DNA of 11,957 bases from positions 1 to 11,957 of the forward strand of contig UQLX01000051.1 in NCBI GenBank assembly GCA_900541985.1, read 5' to 3'. This stretch comes from an uncultured Blautia sp. Lineage in GTDB: Bacteria > Bacillota > Clostridia > Lachnospirales > Lachnospiraceae. Positions 1-5,065 of the stretch are shown piece by piece; the stretch's first letter is position 1; the number at the start of each line of letters is the position of its first letter. The notes beneath the pieces are model-generated. The model saw nothing but the letters and a program-made list of their open reading frames with translations. It was not told the origin of the DNA and did no database searches. A program made the translations under genes and the position numbers.

Positions 1-174
1 AATGCGCCCTGGAAGGGCAAAACCAAACCACCAGCAGAGCTGGTGGTACTGACTTTGGGATATGAGGAGATCAAGCAGGAAGTTCCTGATAGCGGAAGGG
101 TGATTTATCACAGAAGAATCACTCAACTGGGAAGAGAGTTTATTTTACAACTGTTTGCTGATAAGGCAGCTTAA
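1..174 (+). CDS. C-terminal end of an unrecognised protein (partial)
   Basis: An open frame enters from the left window edge in frame 1 and gives 57 residues before TAA at 172-174. The codons look like real coding sequence. The visible tail is basic and mixed, with segments such as LVVLTLGYEEI and RRITQLGREFILQLF. I do not recognise a family. It converges on the truncated cotJC, and its stop lies about 90 nt from the point where cotJC homology ends, so it probably belongs to whatever DNA interrupts cotJC. A recombinase gene often sits in this position next to an attachment site, but nothing in these 57 residues shows that it is one. Confidence 0.6.
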   Translation, partial: NAPWKGKTKPPAELVVLTLGYEEIKQEVPDSGRVIYHRRITQLGREFILQLFADKAA

Positions 175-200
175 ATCTCGAAATACATTTAAATTAAAAT

Positions 201-224
201 CCCCGCCAAGATGACTTGGAGGGG
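201..224 (-). terminator. Hairpin terminator between convergent genes
   Basis: CCCC at 201-204 pairs with GGGG at 221-224, and CCAAG at 206-210 pairs with CTTGG at 215-219. There is one G/A mismatch and an ATGA loop. Read on the minus strand, the stem is followed by a T-rich run (complement of 190-200), so it should terminate transcription arriving from the cotJ side. There is no T-run on the plus side, so termination of the 1-174 gene is less certain. Confidence 0.55.
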
Positions 225-248
225 CGAATATTGTATCATCCTGATTTA

Positions 249-362
249 TTATAGGGTACGGAAATCCGGGCCACCATACTGACTCATAATATACTGGGCA
301 ATTTTTGCATTCGGTGTCTTGATATTGATCGGATACTGCAGTCTTTTTTCATAATTCCACAT
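249..362 (-). pseudogene. cotJC: cotJC, 5' fragment (interrupted spore coat manganese-catalase-like gene)
   Basis: The frame begins at ATG 362, three nt after the cotJB stop, in the expected cotJABC order. It encodes MWNYEKRLQYPINIKTPNAK followed by IAQYIMSQYGGPD, the recognisable CotJC amino terminus. After Asp33 the family normally continues with GELGASLRYLSQRY and runs to roughly 190-215 residues. Here it reads FRTL and a stop. Homology therefore ends near position 263 and the rest of the gene is absent from the window. CotJC is a spore-coat protein of the manganese catalase family. The break is abrupt and in frame up to the junction, which fits insertion or rearrangement better than slow decay. 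The missing part may lie left of the window beyond an inserted element. Confidence 0.85.
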
Positions 363-365
363 ATA

Positions 366-647
366 TTATCTGCACCCTCCTTCCCTTTCCCACGGAAATG
401 GTTGTTCCATCCATTTCCATGTATCTGCACTGTTTTCTGCTGCATCATCGATGGTAAGAGGACCATAATACTGAGCATACTCTCTCATAAGTTTTTTCCG
501 CTTTTCTGTATACTCCCGATAAAGAGCCATTCCTTTTTCACAGCAGGGATGAGTGTCAAGATAAAGAAGCAGATCATCAATTGCAAAGCTTACCTCATTG
601 ATCTGTTGAAAAAGCTGGCTTTTTGAACAGGTGTTTTGATACATCAT
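366..647 (-). CDS. cotJB: Spore coat protein CotJB
   Basis: A 93-residue protein of the usual CotJB size. Family landmarks include INEVSFAIDDLLLYLDTHP (about residues 16-34), YGPLT (61-65), paired Trp77 and Trp79, and PFPWE (83-87) near the C-terminus. I chose the ATG at 647 rather than the one at 671: a GAGGTGG ribosome binding site lies just upstream, and this start overlaps the cotJA stop by four bases (ATGA), typical of translational coupling. CotJB is a small coat component made in the mother cell during sporulation and encoded with CotJA and CotJC. It appears intact, although the gene directly downstream, cotJC, is cut. Confidence 0.92.
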   Translation of the reverse strand: MMYQNTCSKSQLFQQINEVSFAIDDLLLYLDTHPCCEKGMALYREYTEKRKKLMREYAQYYGPLTIDDAAENSADTWKWMEQPFPWEREGGCR

Positions 648-961
648 CTCTGACCACCTCGCTTTCCACAAAACGGCTTACATAACTGTGGAAAAATCGT
701 TCCGGCATTTAATGCATAACAAAGATCATAGGTATTGGTAAACTGCTGACAGGGAACATATGCCATGGCAGGTTCCAGATGATCTGCATGAGTAAACATT
801 TCAGCATTTTTTGTTACCGTACCTGGAATCCGGCAGGCGCAGGACTGCCTGTTCCGTTCCGCTTCACAGCGGCAGGGAGAAGCCGGCGTCTGGACTTTTG
901 CCATACCACAGGTTGTATGGTAGGGACGACCGCAGGAACGGTTCATCGGATAATTTTCCAT
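644..961 (-). CDS. cotJA: Spore coat protein CotJA
   Basis: First gene of the cotJ operon, 105 residues from ATG 961, with an AAAGGA ribosome binding site 7-8 nt upstream. The C-terminal half carries the CotJA signature: AMAYVPCQQF (65-74), then YDL.YALNAGTIFPQL..PFCGKR (about 78-101). The first 60 residues are a lineage-specific extension rich in Cys, Pro and Arg, including PCRCEAERNRQSCACR, which is unlike the short N-terminus of Bacillus CotJA. In Bacillus the operon is transcribed by mother-cell sigma-E. I could not find a convincing sigma-E promoter upstream here. The gene diverges from the 1174-2148 gene. Confidence 0.88.
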   Translation of the reverse strand: MENYPMNRSCGRPYHTTCGMAKVQTPASPCRCEAERNRQSCACRIPGTVTKNAEMFTHADHLEPAMAYVPCQQFTNTYDLCYALNAGTIFPQLCKPFCGKRGGQR

Positions 962-1104
962 GAACAAATCCTTTCTTTTTTCAGGGTTACTGTATATTTT
1001 ATGTAAAAAAAAAGGAAGTGTGCAGTTATGTATTCTCAATTACCTTCTGTTTCGGATTTTATGACTTAACAGCCGGGGATTTTTTGAGATTTCATCGAAA
1101 TCCG

Positions 1105-1134
1105 TTGCCTTACATTACAGAAAAATGCTACAAT
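1105..1134 (+). promoter_or_regulatory. Sigma-A promoter of the 1174-2148 gene
   Basis: TTGCCT at 1105-1110 (-35) and TACAAT at 1129-1134 (-10) are separated by 18 nt. TGC directly before the -10 provides an extended -10 element. It predicts a start near 1141 and a 5' leader of about 33 nt before the AAGGAG ribosome binding site at 1161-1166, which supports the ATG at 1174. Confidence 0.65.
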
Positions 1135-1173
1135 AAAGGAAGATATTTCAGCATTGATACAAGGAGACGTGCC

Positions 1174-2148
1174 ATGATATTAACAGAAGATAAAAAATAT
1201 ACCATGTCCCTGGAGATGGAGGATCGTGAGAGCACTACAGGGCTTACCAGCAAAAATATTGAACTGGAATTTTCAAATAAGGAGCTGCTTCATGCAGTCG
1301 TTACCTGTGGAATGCCGATACAGAGAATGACAGCCGGATTTTTTTCAAAAAAAAGACTGGAGCTTACTTATAAGCTTTTTCTGGCGGAAACAGCTCTTGA
1401 CACAGAAGGCGACAGGATAAAAAAAGCGAAGCGCATTGCATATCTGGACTCTTCAGAAAAAAGTGTAATGTCTTATTATATGGGAATGTTTCTTACGAAG
1501 CTGATCAGTAAAAGAATGTATGATACGGATTATCTGACCCATCTGAATCTGATCGAAAAAGCAGACGGAGATGGATTTATTGATTTTTTTAACAGTGAAT
1601 GGCGTCCTGATATGATCGGACTTCAGGAGGCTGATCAGGCATGGAGTGTGTGGGAGGCAAAAGGCGGCAGCAACCGGAGAGAGCAGGCATTGAAGAAAGG
1701 CAGCCAGCAGGCAGCAGCCATCGCATCTATTAATGGTAAAATCCCTTCACCGGCAGCAGTCTGCATGACCTATTACGATCACGGATTTCTCTGTGGAGTG
1801 GTAAGAGAACCGGAAAAAACAGAAGAAAAACACAGGGAAGAGGTTCGCTTTGCAGAGGAGGATTTTTTCCGGGCATATTATAAGCCAATCTGCGAATTAT
1901 TTACTGAGCAGGGGACAAGGCTTCATTTTCATGATAAAAACGCGGAAATTTCCGTAGCGGTTCCTTATTTTCCGGATGGGAAAAAAGACGAGGAGGAGCG
2001 AATGATCCATGTGGGAATGGCAAGAGAACTTCTTTTCTGTCTTATGGAAAATGATTACAAAAAACTGACAGCAGACAGAAAAAAACTACTGGAAATTTCC
2101 TGCCCGGAAGGGGCTTTTATGGGCAGTGACGGGATTTATATCCGATAA
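1174..2148 (+). CDS. Conserved hypothetical protein with a possible PD-(D/E)XK-like core
   Basis: A 324-residue protein. The frame stays open upstream to about 1018, but AAGGAG at 1161-1166 places the start at ATG 1174 and a promoter sits at 1105-1134, so the upstream extension is untranslated. I do not recognise a named family. The protein is soluble with no signal peptide or membrane helix. Residues 145-163 read PD followed fourteen residues later by E-A-K, inside WRPDMIGL..AWSVWEAKGG, and then R168, K174-K175 and Q178-Q179. That spacing (acidic residue, beta-strand, ExK at the strand end) resembles the restriction-endonuclease-like fold. This is inference from a motif only and could be chance. 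It is monocistronic, with a terminator directly after the stop, and diverges from cotJA. Confidence 0.8.
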   Translation: MILTEDKKYTMSLEMEDRESTTGLTSKNIELEFSNKELLHAVVTCGMPIQRMTAGFFSKKRLELTYKLFLAETALDTEGDRIKKAKRIAYLDSSEKSVMSYYMGMFLTKLISKRMYDTDYLTHLNLIEKADGDGFIDFFNSEWRPDMIGLQEADQAWSVWEAKGGSNRREQALKKGSQQAAAIASINGKIPSPAAVCMTYYDHGFLCGVVREPEKTEEKHREEVRFAEEDFFRAYYKPICELFTEQGTRLHFHDKNAEISVAVPYFPDGKKDEEERMIHVGMARELLFCLMENDYKKLTADRKKLLEISCPEGAFMGSDGIYIR

Positions 2149-2154
2149 AAATAT

Positions 2155-2183
2155 AAAATCTGGAACAGAGCCGGATTTTTTTT
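2155..2183 (+). terminator. Intrinsic terminator after the 1174-2148 gene
   Basis: AAAATCTGG at 2155-2163 pairs with CCGGATTTT at 2171-2179 (one G-T wobble) around a 7-nt loop, followed by a T-run to 2183. It starts 7 nt after the stop codon. Confidence 0.75.
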
Positions 2184-2236
2184 CATAGGATAAACAAAAA
2201 AGGTTCTTTATTATGACATATGCTTCCTATGAAAAA
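2179..2236 (+). promoter_or_regulatory. Inverted repeat bracketing the start of the 2213 gene
   Basis: TTTTTCATAGGA (2179-2190) is perfectly complementary to TCCTATGAAAAA (2225-2236). The 12-bp arms enclose the weak ribosome binding site (AAAAGG at about 2199-2204) and the ATG at 2213 in a 34-nt loop. The left arm shares bases with the T-tract of the preceding terminator. It could be an mRNA structure controlling initiation. Function is not shown. Confidence 0.45.
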
Positions 2237-2695
2237 GTAGTTGGTATGATCCGGGATATTCGAAGTGGAGGTTCCTGCTGTTCCATTGTGATATCTGTGG
2301 ATACGGAAGGCGAGATCGTGAATTTTGTGGTGTCACCGGATACAATAGTGGTGGATAATATAAGGCTGAGGAGGGGGATGCGGGTGGCTGCTTTCTATGA
2401 TACCAGCCTTCCTGCTCCGGCAATATTTCCGCCTCAGTATCAGGCAGAGCTGATCACAGCTCTGCGAAACGGGCAGGATGTGACCCTGAAATTTTTTGAT
2501 GATTCACTGACGGCAGAAGATCAGTCTCTGAAGCTGAATATTTCTCCGCTGACAAATATCCGGACGCTGAACGGACAGAGGTTTATGTGTACGCCGGAAA
2601 GTCAGGAGCTTCTGGTCTATTATGGATCTGTGACCAAAAGTATTCCCCCTCAGACAGCTCCTCAGAGGATCATTGTTATGTGTCCGACCCAGTAA
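2213..2695 (+). CDS. Small conserved hypothetical protein, probably beta-rich
   Basis: 160 residues from ATG 2213, with a weak AAAAGG ribosome binding site. I do not recognise a named family, but the pattern is familiar from Clostridia: alternating hydrophobic strands, then VSPDTIVVDNIRLRRGMRVAAFYD and PAIFPPQYQAELI (about 41-81). This resembles a small barrel fold of the OB type often found beside copper-amine-oxidase-N-like domains. The second half (82-160) is less distinctive. There is no signal peptide or membrane segment. It follows the terminator at 2155-2183, so it needs read-through or its own promoter, and I could not pick one confidently. No clear terminator separates it from the 2773 gene. 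Confidence 0.75.
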   Translation: MTYASYEKVVGMIRDIRSGGSCCSIVISVDTEGEIVNFVVSPDTIVVDNIRLRRGMRVAAFYDTSLPAPAIFPPQYQAELITALRNGQDVTLKFFDDSLTAEDQSLKLNISPLTNIRTLNGQRFMCTPESQELLVYYGSVTKSIPPQTAPQRIIVMCPTQ

Positions 2696-2742
2696 AGGTT
2701 TTTTCATAAAAAATGCATGAATCTGTAAGATAAGGAAATACT

Positions 2743-2763
2743 CTCCTGTATGAAGATCAGGAG
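2743..2763 (+). promoter_or_regulatory. Ribosome-binding-site-sequestering hairpin before the 2773 gene
   Basis: CTCCTG (2743-2748) pairs exactly with CAGGAG (2758-2763) across a 9-nt loop. The right arm is most of the AGGAGG ribosome binding site (2759-2764) used by the GTG start at 2773, so folding would hide it. A 6-bp stem is short, so this is a candidate only. Confidence 0.4.
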
Positions 2764-2772
2764 GTGCTTTTT

Positions 2773-3204
2773 GTGGAAGATGATACCATTAAACTGTTAA
2801 GAGAGTGTAATGCTGGGATAAAAATGGGTGTTTCCTCGCTGGAGGATGTGCTGGGGCATGTGACGGACAGTAACCTGCGAAAACTGATGCTGAAAAGTAT
2901 GGAAACACATTCCAGACTGGGAGATACGACGCATGAATATCTGCTTTCTTTTCATGATGAAGGGAAAGAACCGCCGGTTATGGCAAAGATGATGTCCTGG
3001 GTAAAAACAAACATGAAATTTGAGGATGATGATCCGGATCGTGCTGCAGCAGACCTTCTTACAGATGGATGCAATATGGGAGTGAAATCCCTGTACCAGT
3101 ATCTGCACCAGTATCCGAAGGCGGAAGAAAAGGTAAAAAAGCTTGCAGAAGATGTGATAAAGGCAGAAGAGACTCTGATAAAAGAACTGCATGAATATCT
3201 TTGA
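2773..3204 (+). CDS. Ferritin-like helical protein, DUF2383-type
   Basis: 143 residues, almost wholly helical and acidic. The start is GTG 2773, because AGGAGG at 2759-2764 lies 8 nt upstream. An earlier in-frame GTG at 2764 overlaps the binding site itself. The protein consists of two similar halves: LLRECNAGIKMGVSSLEDVL..ETHSRLGDTTHEYL, and LLTDGCNMGVKSLYQYL..KAEETLIKELHEYL. This is the internal duplication expected of a four-helix bundle, with Glu and His residues (ETH, HEYL) in positions suggestive of ferritin-like/DUF2383 proteins. Homologues are common in spore formers, but metal binding and function are unproven. It ends 31 nt before a strong terminator. Confidence 0.75.
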   Translation: MEDDTIKLLRECNAGIKMGVSSLEDVLGHVTDSNLRKLMLKSMETHSRLGDTTHEYLLSFHDEGKEPPVMAKMMSWVKTNMKFEDDDPDRAAADLLTDGCNMGVKSLYQYLHQYPKAEEKVKKLAEDVIKAEETLIKELHEYL

Positions 3205-3234
3205 GAGAAGCTTCAATAAAAGAGCTTGAGAGAT

Positions 3235-3285
3235 ATACCAAAAATGTCAGGAAGCATGAAAAAAGCTTCCTGACATTTTTGGTAT
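3235..3285. terminator. Strong bidirectional terminator
   Basis: A perfect 21-bp inverted repeat, with arms 3235-3255 and 3265-3285 and a 9-nt loop containing an A-run. The inner stem is GTCAGGAAGC/GCTTCCTGAC, flanked by AAAAA and TTTTT inside the stem. It ends the upstream gene set and isolates it from uvrB. Its symmetry allows function on both strands. Confidence 0.85.
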
Positions 3286-3298
3286 TGTATAGCAATAT

Positions 3299-3328
3299 TT
3301 GCCGATTGTGGTATACTACAATTATATA
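3299..3328 (+). promoter_or_regulatory. Possible uvrB promoter
   Basis: TTGCCG (3299-3304) and TATATA (3323-3328) are spaced 18 nt apart just after the terminator. Both boxes are imperfect. A short dyad, GGTATA (3310-3315) with TATACC (3325-3330), overlaps it. This would give a long leader of about 137 nt that contains the CACGAATTTGTG near-palindrome at 3415-3426. Confidence 0.3.
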
Positions 3329-3471
3329 CCCTGCTGAATAGTCCAGGCTGTTTCAGAGGGGATTAGTGTTATATAGTTGTAAAATTAAGTTTACATAAAT
3401 TAATTTTGAAATCACACGAATTTGTGACTGATTGTAATCATAACAAATACGTGAAAAAAAGGAGGAAAATC

Positions 3472-3744
3472 ATGGACAAATTCATATTACACTCCGAATA
3501 TCAGCCCACCGGTGACCAGCCACAGGCAATTGAGAAACTTGTGAAGGGCTTTAAAGAAGGCAATCAGTTTGAAACCTTACTTGGCGTTACCGGTTCCGGC
3601 AAGACGTTTACCATGGCAAATGTGATCAAAGAATTGAATAAGCCAACCCTGGTCCTTGCCCATAATAAAACTCTGGCTGCACAGCTGTATGGAGAGTTTA
3701 AAGAATTTTTCCCCAATAACGCGGTGGAGTATTTTGTGTCCTAA
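3472..3744 (+). pseudogene. uvrB: uvrB, 5' fragment (excinuclease ABC subunit B, truncated)
   Basis: ATG 3472 with a strong GGAGG ribosome binding site eight nt or so upstream begins a clear UvrB: YQPTGDQPQAIEKL (10-23), Walker A GVTGSGKT (38-45) and LAHNKTLAAQLYGEFKEFFP (62-81). The frame then reads NNAVEYFVS and stops. In UvrB this is followed by YYDYYQPEAYVP and some 570 more residues (family about 660). The stop uses the first two bases of what should be a Tyr codon, so homology ends at about 3743. The helicase domains and damage-binding beta-hairpin are missing, and the fragment cannot act in nucleotide excision repair. The reading frame is uncorrupted, so the break is probably recent or site-specific. 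The remainder may lie beyond the right window edge, or an intact copy elsewhere. Confidence 0.9.
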
Positions 3745-3843
3745 TCTGATTTCAGGGTGTTTTGTGTGTTAAATTGTCTATTTAATCCAGATAATCCGTA
3801 TGGTTTGGGCAAAATAGCATGGAATGGACGAAATAATACCAAT

Positions 3844-3884
3844 CGAATTTGTGACCTGAATTCGTGTAATGAAAATTTTATAAT
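3844..3884 (+). promoter_or_regulatory. Probable promoter/operator region upstream of rhuM
   Basis: TATAAT at 3879-3884 is a perfect -10 box, but no good -35 is found at 16-18 nt. The space upstream is filled by two related motifs, CGAATTTGTGAC (3844-3855) and GAATTCGTGTAATG (3858-3871). A weak -35 suggests an activator- or repressor-dependent promoter for rhuM and perhaps jetABCD, with an 83-nt leader. The rest of the 223-nt gap between the uvrB fragment and rhuM shows no gene. Confidence 0.35.
3851..3871 (+). repeat. Left copy of a 21-nt direct repeat flanking rhuM-jetABCD
   Basis: Matches 11513-11533 at 18 of 21 positions without gaps. The last 13 bases (AATTCGTGTAATG, 3859-3871) are identical. 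It lies about 100 nt before rhuM. It may be a cassette boundary or a regulatory motif. An exact 13-mer pair alone could occur by chance in 12 kb. Confidence 0.4.
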
Positions 3885-3967
3885 CAACAATATAGAATTA
3901 TGGATAGACAAGAAGTGAGAAGATTAGCTTTTAACAGCTTTGAATAGAATAAACAGGAGGGGCTCAA

Positions 3968-5005
3968 ATGAAGAATGAGATTACAATTCGTTCATCGGCG
4001 GCAGAGTATTTGACATTTGTTGCATCGACAGGAGATAGCGATGAAAGTATAGAGATGCGTTATGAAGATGAAAATATATGGTTAACACAGAAAATGATGG
4101 CAGTACTGTATGATGTGGATGTGCGTACAATTAATTATCATATTAAAAAAATATTTGAGGATAGCGAATTACAAGAGAATTCAACTATCCGAAAATTTCG
4201 GATAGTTCAAAATGAGGGAAAACGTCAGGTTGAAAGAGAAGTCAGCTATTACTCCTTACAAATGATTATTGCTGTTGGATTTAAAGTGAATTCTGAGCGG
4301 GCAGTACAATTTAGAAAATGGGTAAATCAAATTGCTTCAGAATATACAATTAAAGGTTGGGTAATGGATGATGAAAGATTAAAGCAAGGCACATATTTAA
4401 CTGATAAATACTTTGATGAGCAGCTGGAAAGAATTCGCGAGATTCGAGCAAGTGAAAGAAAATTTTATCAGAAAATTACAGATCTTTACGCGACAGCAAT
4501 TGACTATGACAAAAATGCGAAATCAACGAGACGTTTTTATGCAACAGTACAAAATAAAATGCATTATGCAATCCATGGACATACCGCGGCTGAACTTATT
4601 GTAGAAAGAGCTGATAGCCAGAAAGATTATATGGGGCTGACAACATGGCAGGATGCGCCAGATGGAAAGATTAAAAAGTCAGATGTTACTATAGCTAAAA
4701 ATTATTTGACAGAATATGAGATGTCTCAGTTGAATCGAATGGTTACATCTTACCTAGATTTTGCAGAGAGCATGGCGTTGAGAAAAATACCATTGACAAT
4801 GCAGGACTGGGAACAACGATTAAATGGCTTTATTGAGATGTTCCAATATGGATTGCTGAAAGATGCTGGAAAAGTGACAGCAGAGATTGCAAAACTTCAT
4901 GCGGAGACGGAGTTTGAAAAGTATAGAATTATACAAGATAGAATTTTCATGTCTGATTTTGACAAGTATATGTTAGAATTTGGGAATGAAGAAATATTAG
5001 ATTAG
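3968..5005 (+). CDS. rhuM: RhuM family protein
   Basis: 345 residues from ATG 3968, with AGGAGG at 3955-3960. The N-terminal half matches the virulence RhuM family: IWLTQKMMAVLYDVDVRTIN (37-56, likely a helix-turn-helix), then NSTIRKFRIVQNEGKRQVER (71-90), and YYSLQMIIAVGFKVNSERAV (94-113) followed by QFRKWVNQIASEY. The C-terminal part has HGHTAAELIVERAD (203-216), GLTTWQDAPDGKIKKSD (223-239) and a helical DWEQRLNGFIEMFQYGLL tail. RhuM was named from a Salmonella pathogenicity island gene. Homologues are scattered through accessory DNA and restriction or defence loci, and the molecular activity is not established. It is more AT-rich than the jet genes. No strong terminator follows, and jetA begins 60 nt later, so co-transcription is plausible. 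A regulatory or accessory role for Wadjet is speculation. Confidence 0.88.
   Translation: MKNEITIRSSAAEYLTFVASTGDSDESIEMRYEDENIWLTQKMMAVLYDVDVRTINYHIKKIFEDSELQENSTIRKFRIVQNEGKRQVEREVSYYSLQMIIAVGFKVNSERAVQFRKWVNQIASEYTIKGWVMDDERLKQGTYLTDKYFDEQLERIREIRASERKFYQKITDLYATAIDYDKNAKSTRRFYATVQNKMHYAIHGHTAAELIVERADSQKDYMGLTTWQDAPDGKIKKSDVTIAKNYLTEYEMSQLNRMVTSYLDFAESMALRKIPLTMQDWEQRLNGFIEMFQYGLLKDAGKVTAEIAKLHAETEFEKYRIIQDRIFMSDFDKYMLEFGNEEILD
4183..4207. repeat. Perfect 25-nt palindrome inside rhuM
   Basis: AACTATCCGAAA (4183-4194) and TTTCGGATAGTT (4196-4207) are perfect inverted arms around a single A. The sequence encodes the conserved TIRKFRIV segment, so coding constraint may explain part of the symmetry. 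It could also be a binding site for the protein itself. Confidence 0.5.
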
Positions 5006-5065
5006 CGGCTAAATCCGCATTCAAGATATAAAGCAAAGATGGAAGGAAATGTGGAGGAGAGCGGG

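Noticed and set aside
27..47. Hairpin ACCACCAGC / GCTGGTGGT with a 3-nt loop near the left edge
   Set aside because: It lies inside the partial coding frame, has no T-run after it, and is not the same sequence as the right-edge hairpin despite looking similar.
284..478. Minus-strand 64-codon frame across cotJB and cotJC
   Set aside because: It is the wrong frame. The correct frames give recognisable CotJB and CotJC residues.
779..1006. Plus-strand open frame across cotJA
   Set aside because: It is antisense to cotJA, with no ribosome binding site or recognisable protein.
1018..1173. Upstream extension of the 1174 gene to 1018
   Set aside because: A sigma-A promoter and the ribosome binding site both lie inside it, and the extra residues look non-coding.
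3411..3440. LexA (DinR) box upstream of uvrB
   Set aside because: The Bacillus-type CGAAC-N4-GTTCG pattern is absent. Only an unrelated near-palindrome is present.
3406..3471. 22-residue N-terminal extension of uvrB
   Set aside because: UvrB homology and the GGAGG site both place the start at ATG 3472.
3745..3967. Integrase or remaining uvrB next to the uvrB break
   Set aside because: The 223-nt gap has no sustained open frame and no UvrB-like residues in any frame.
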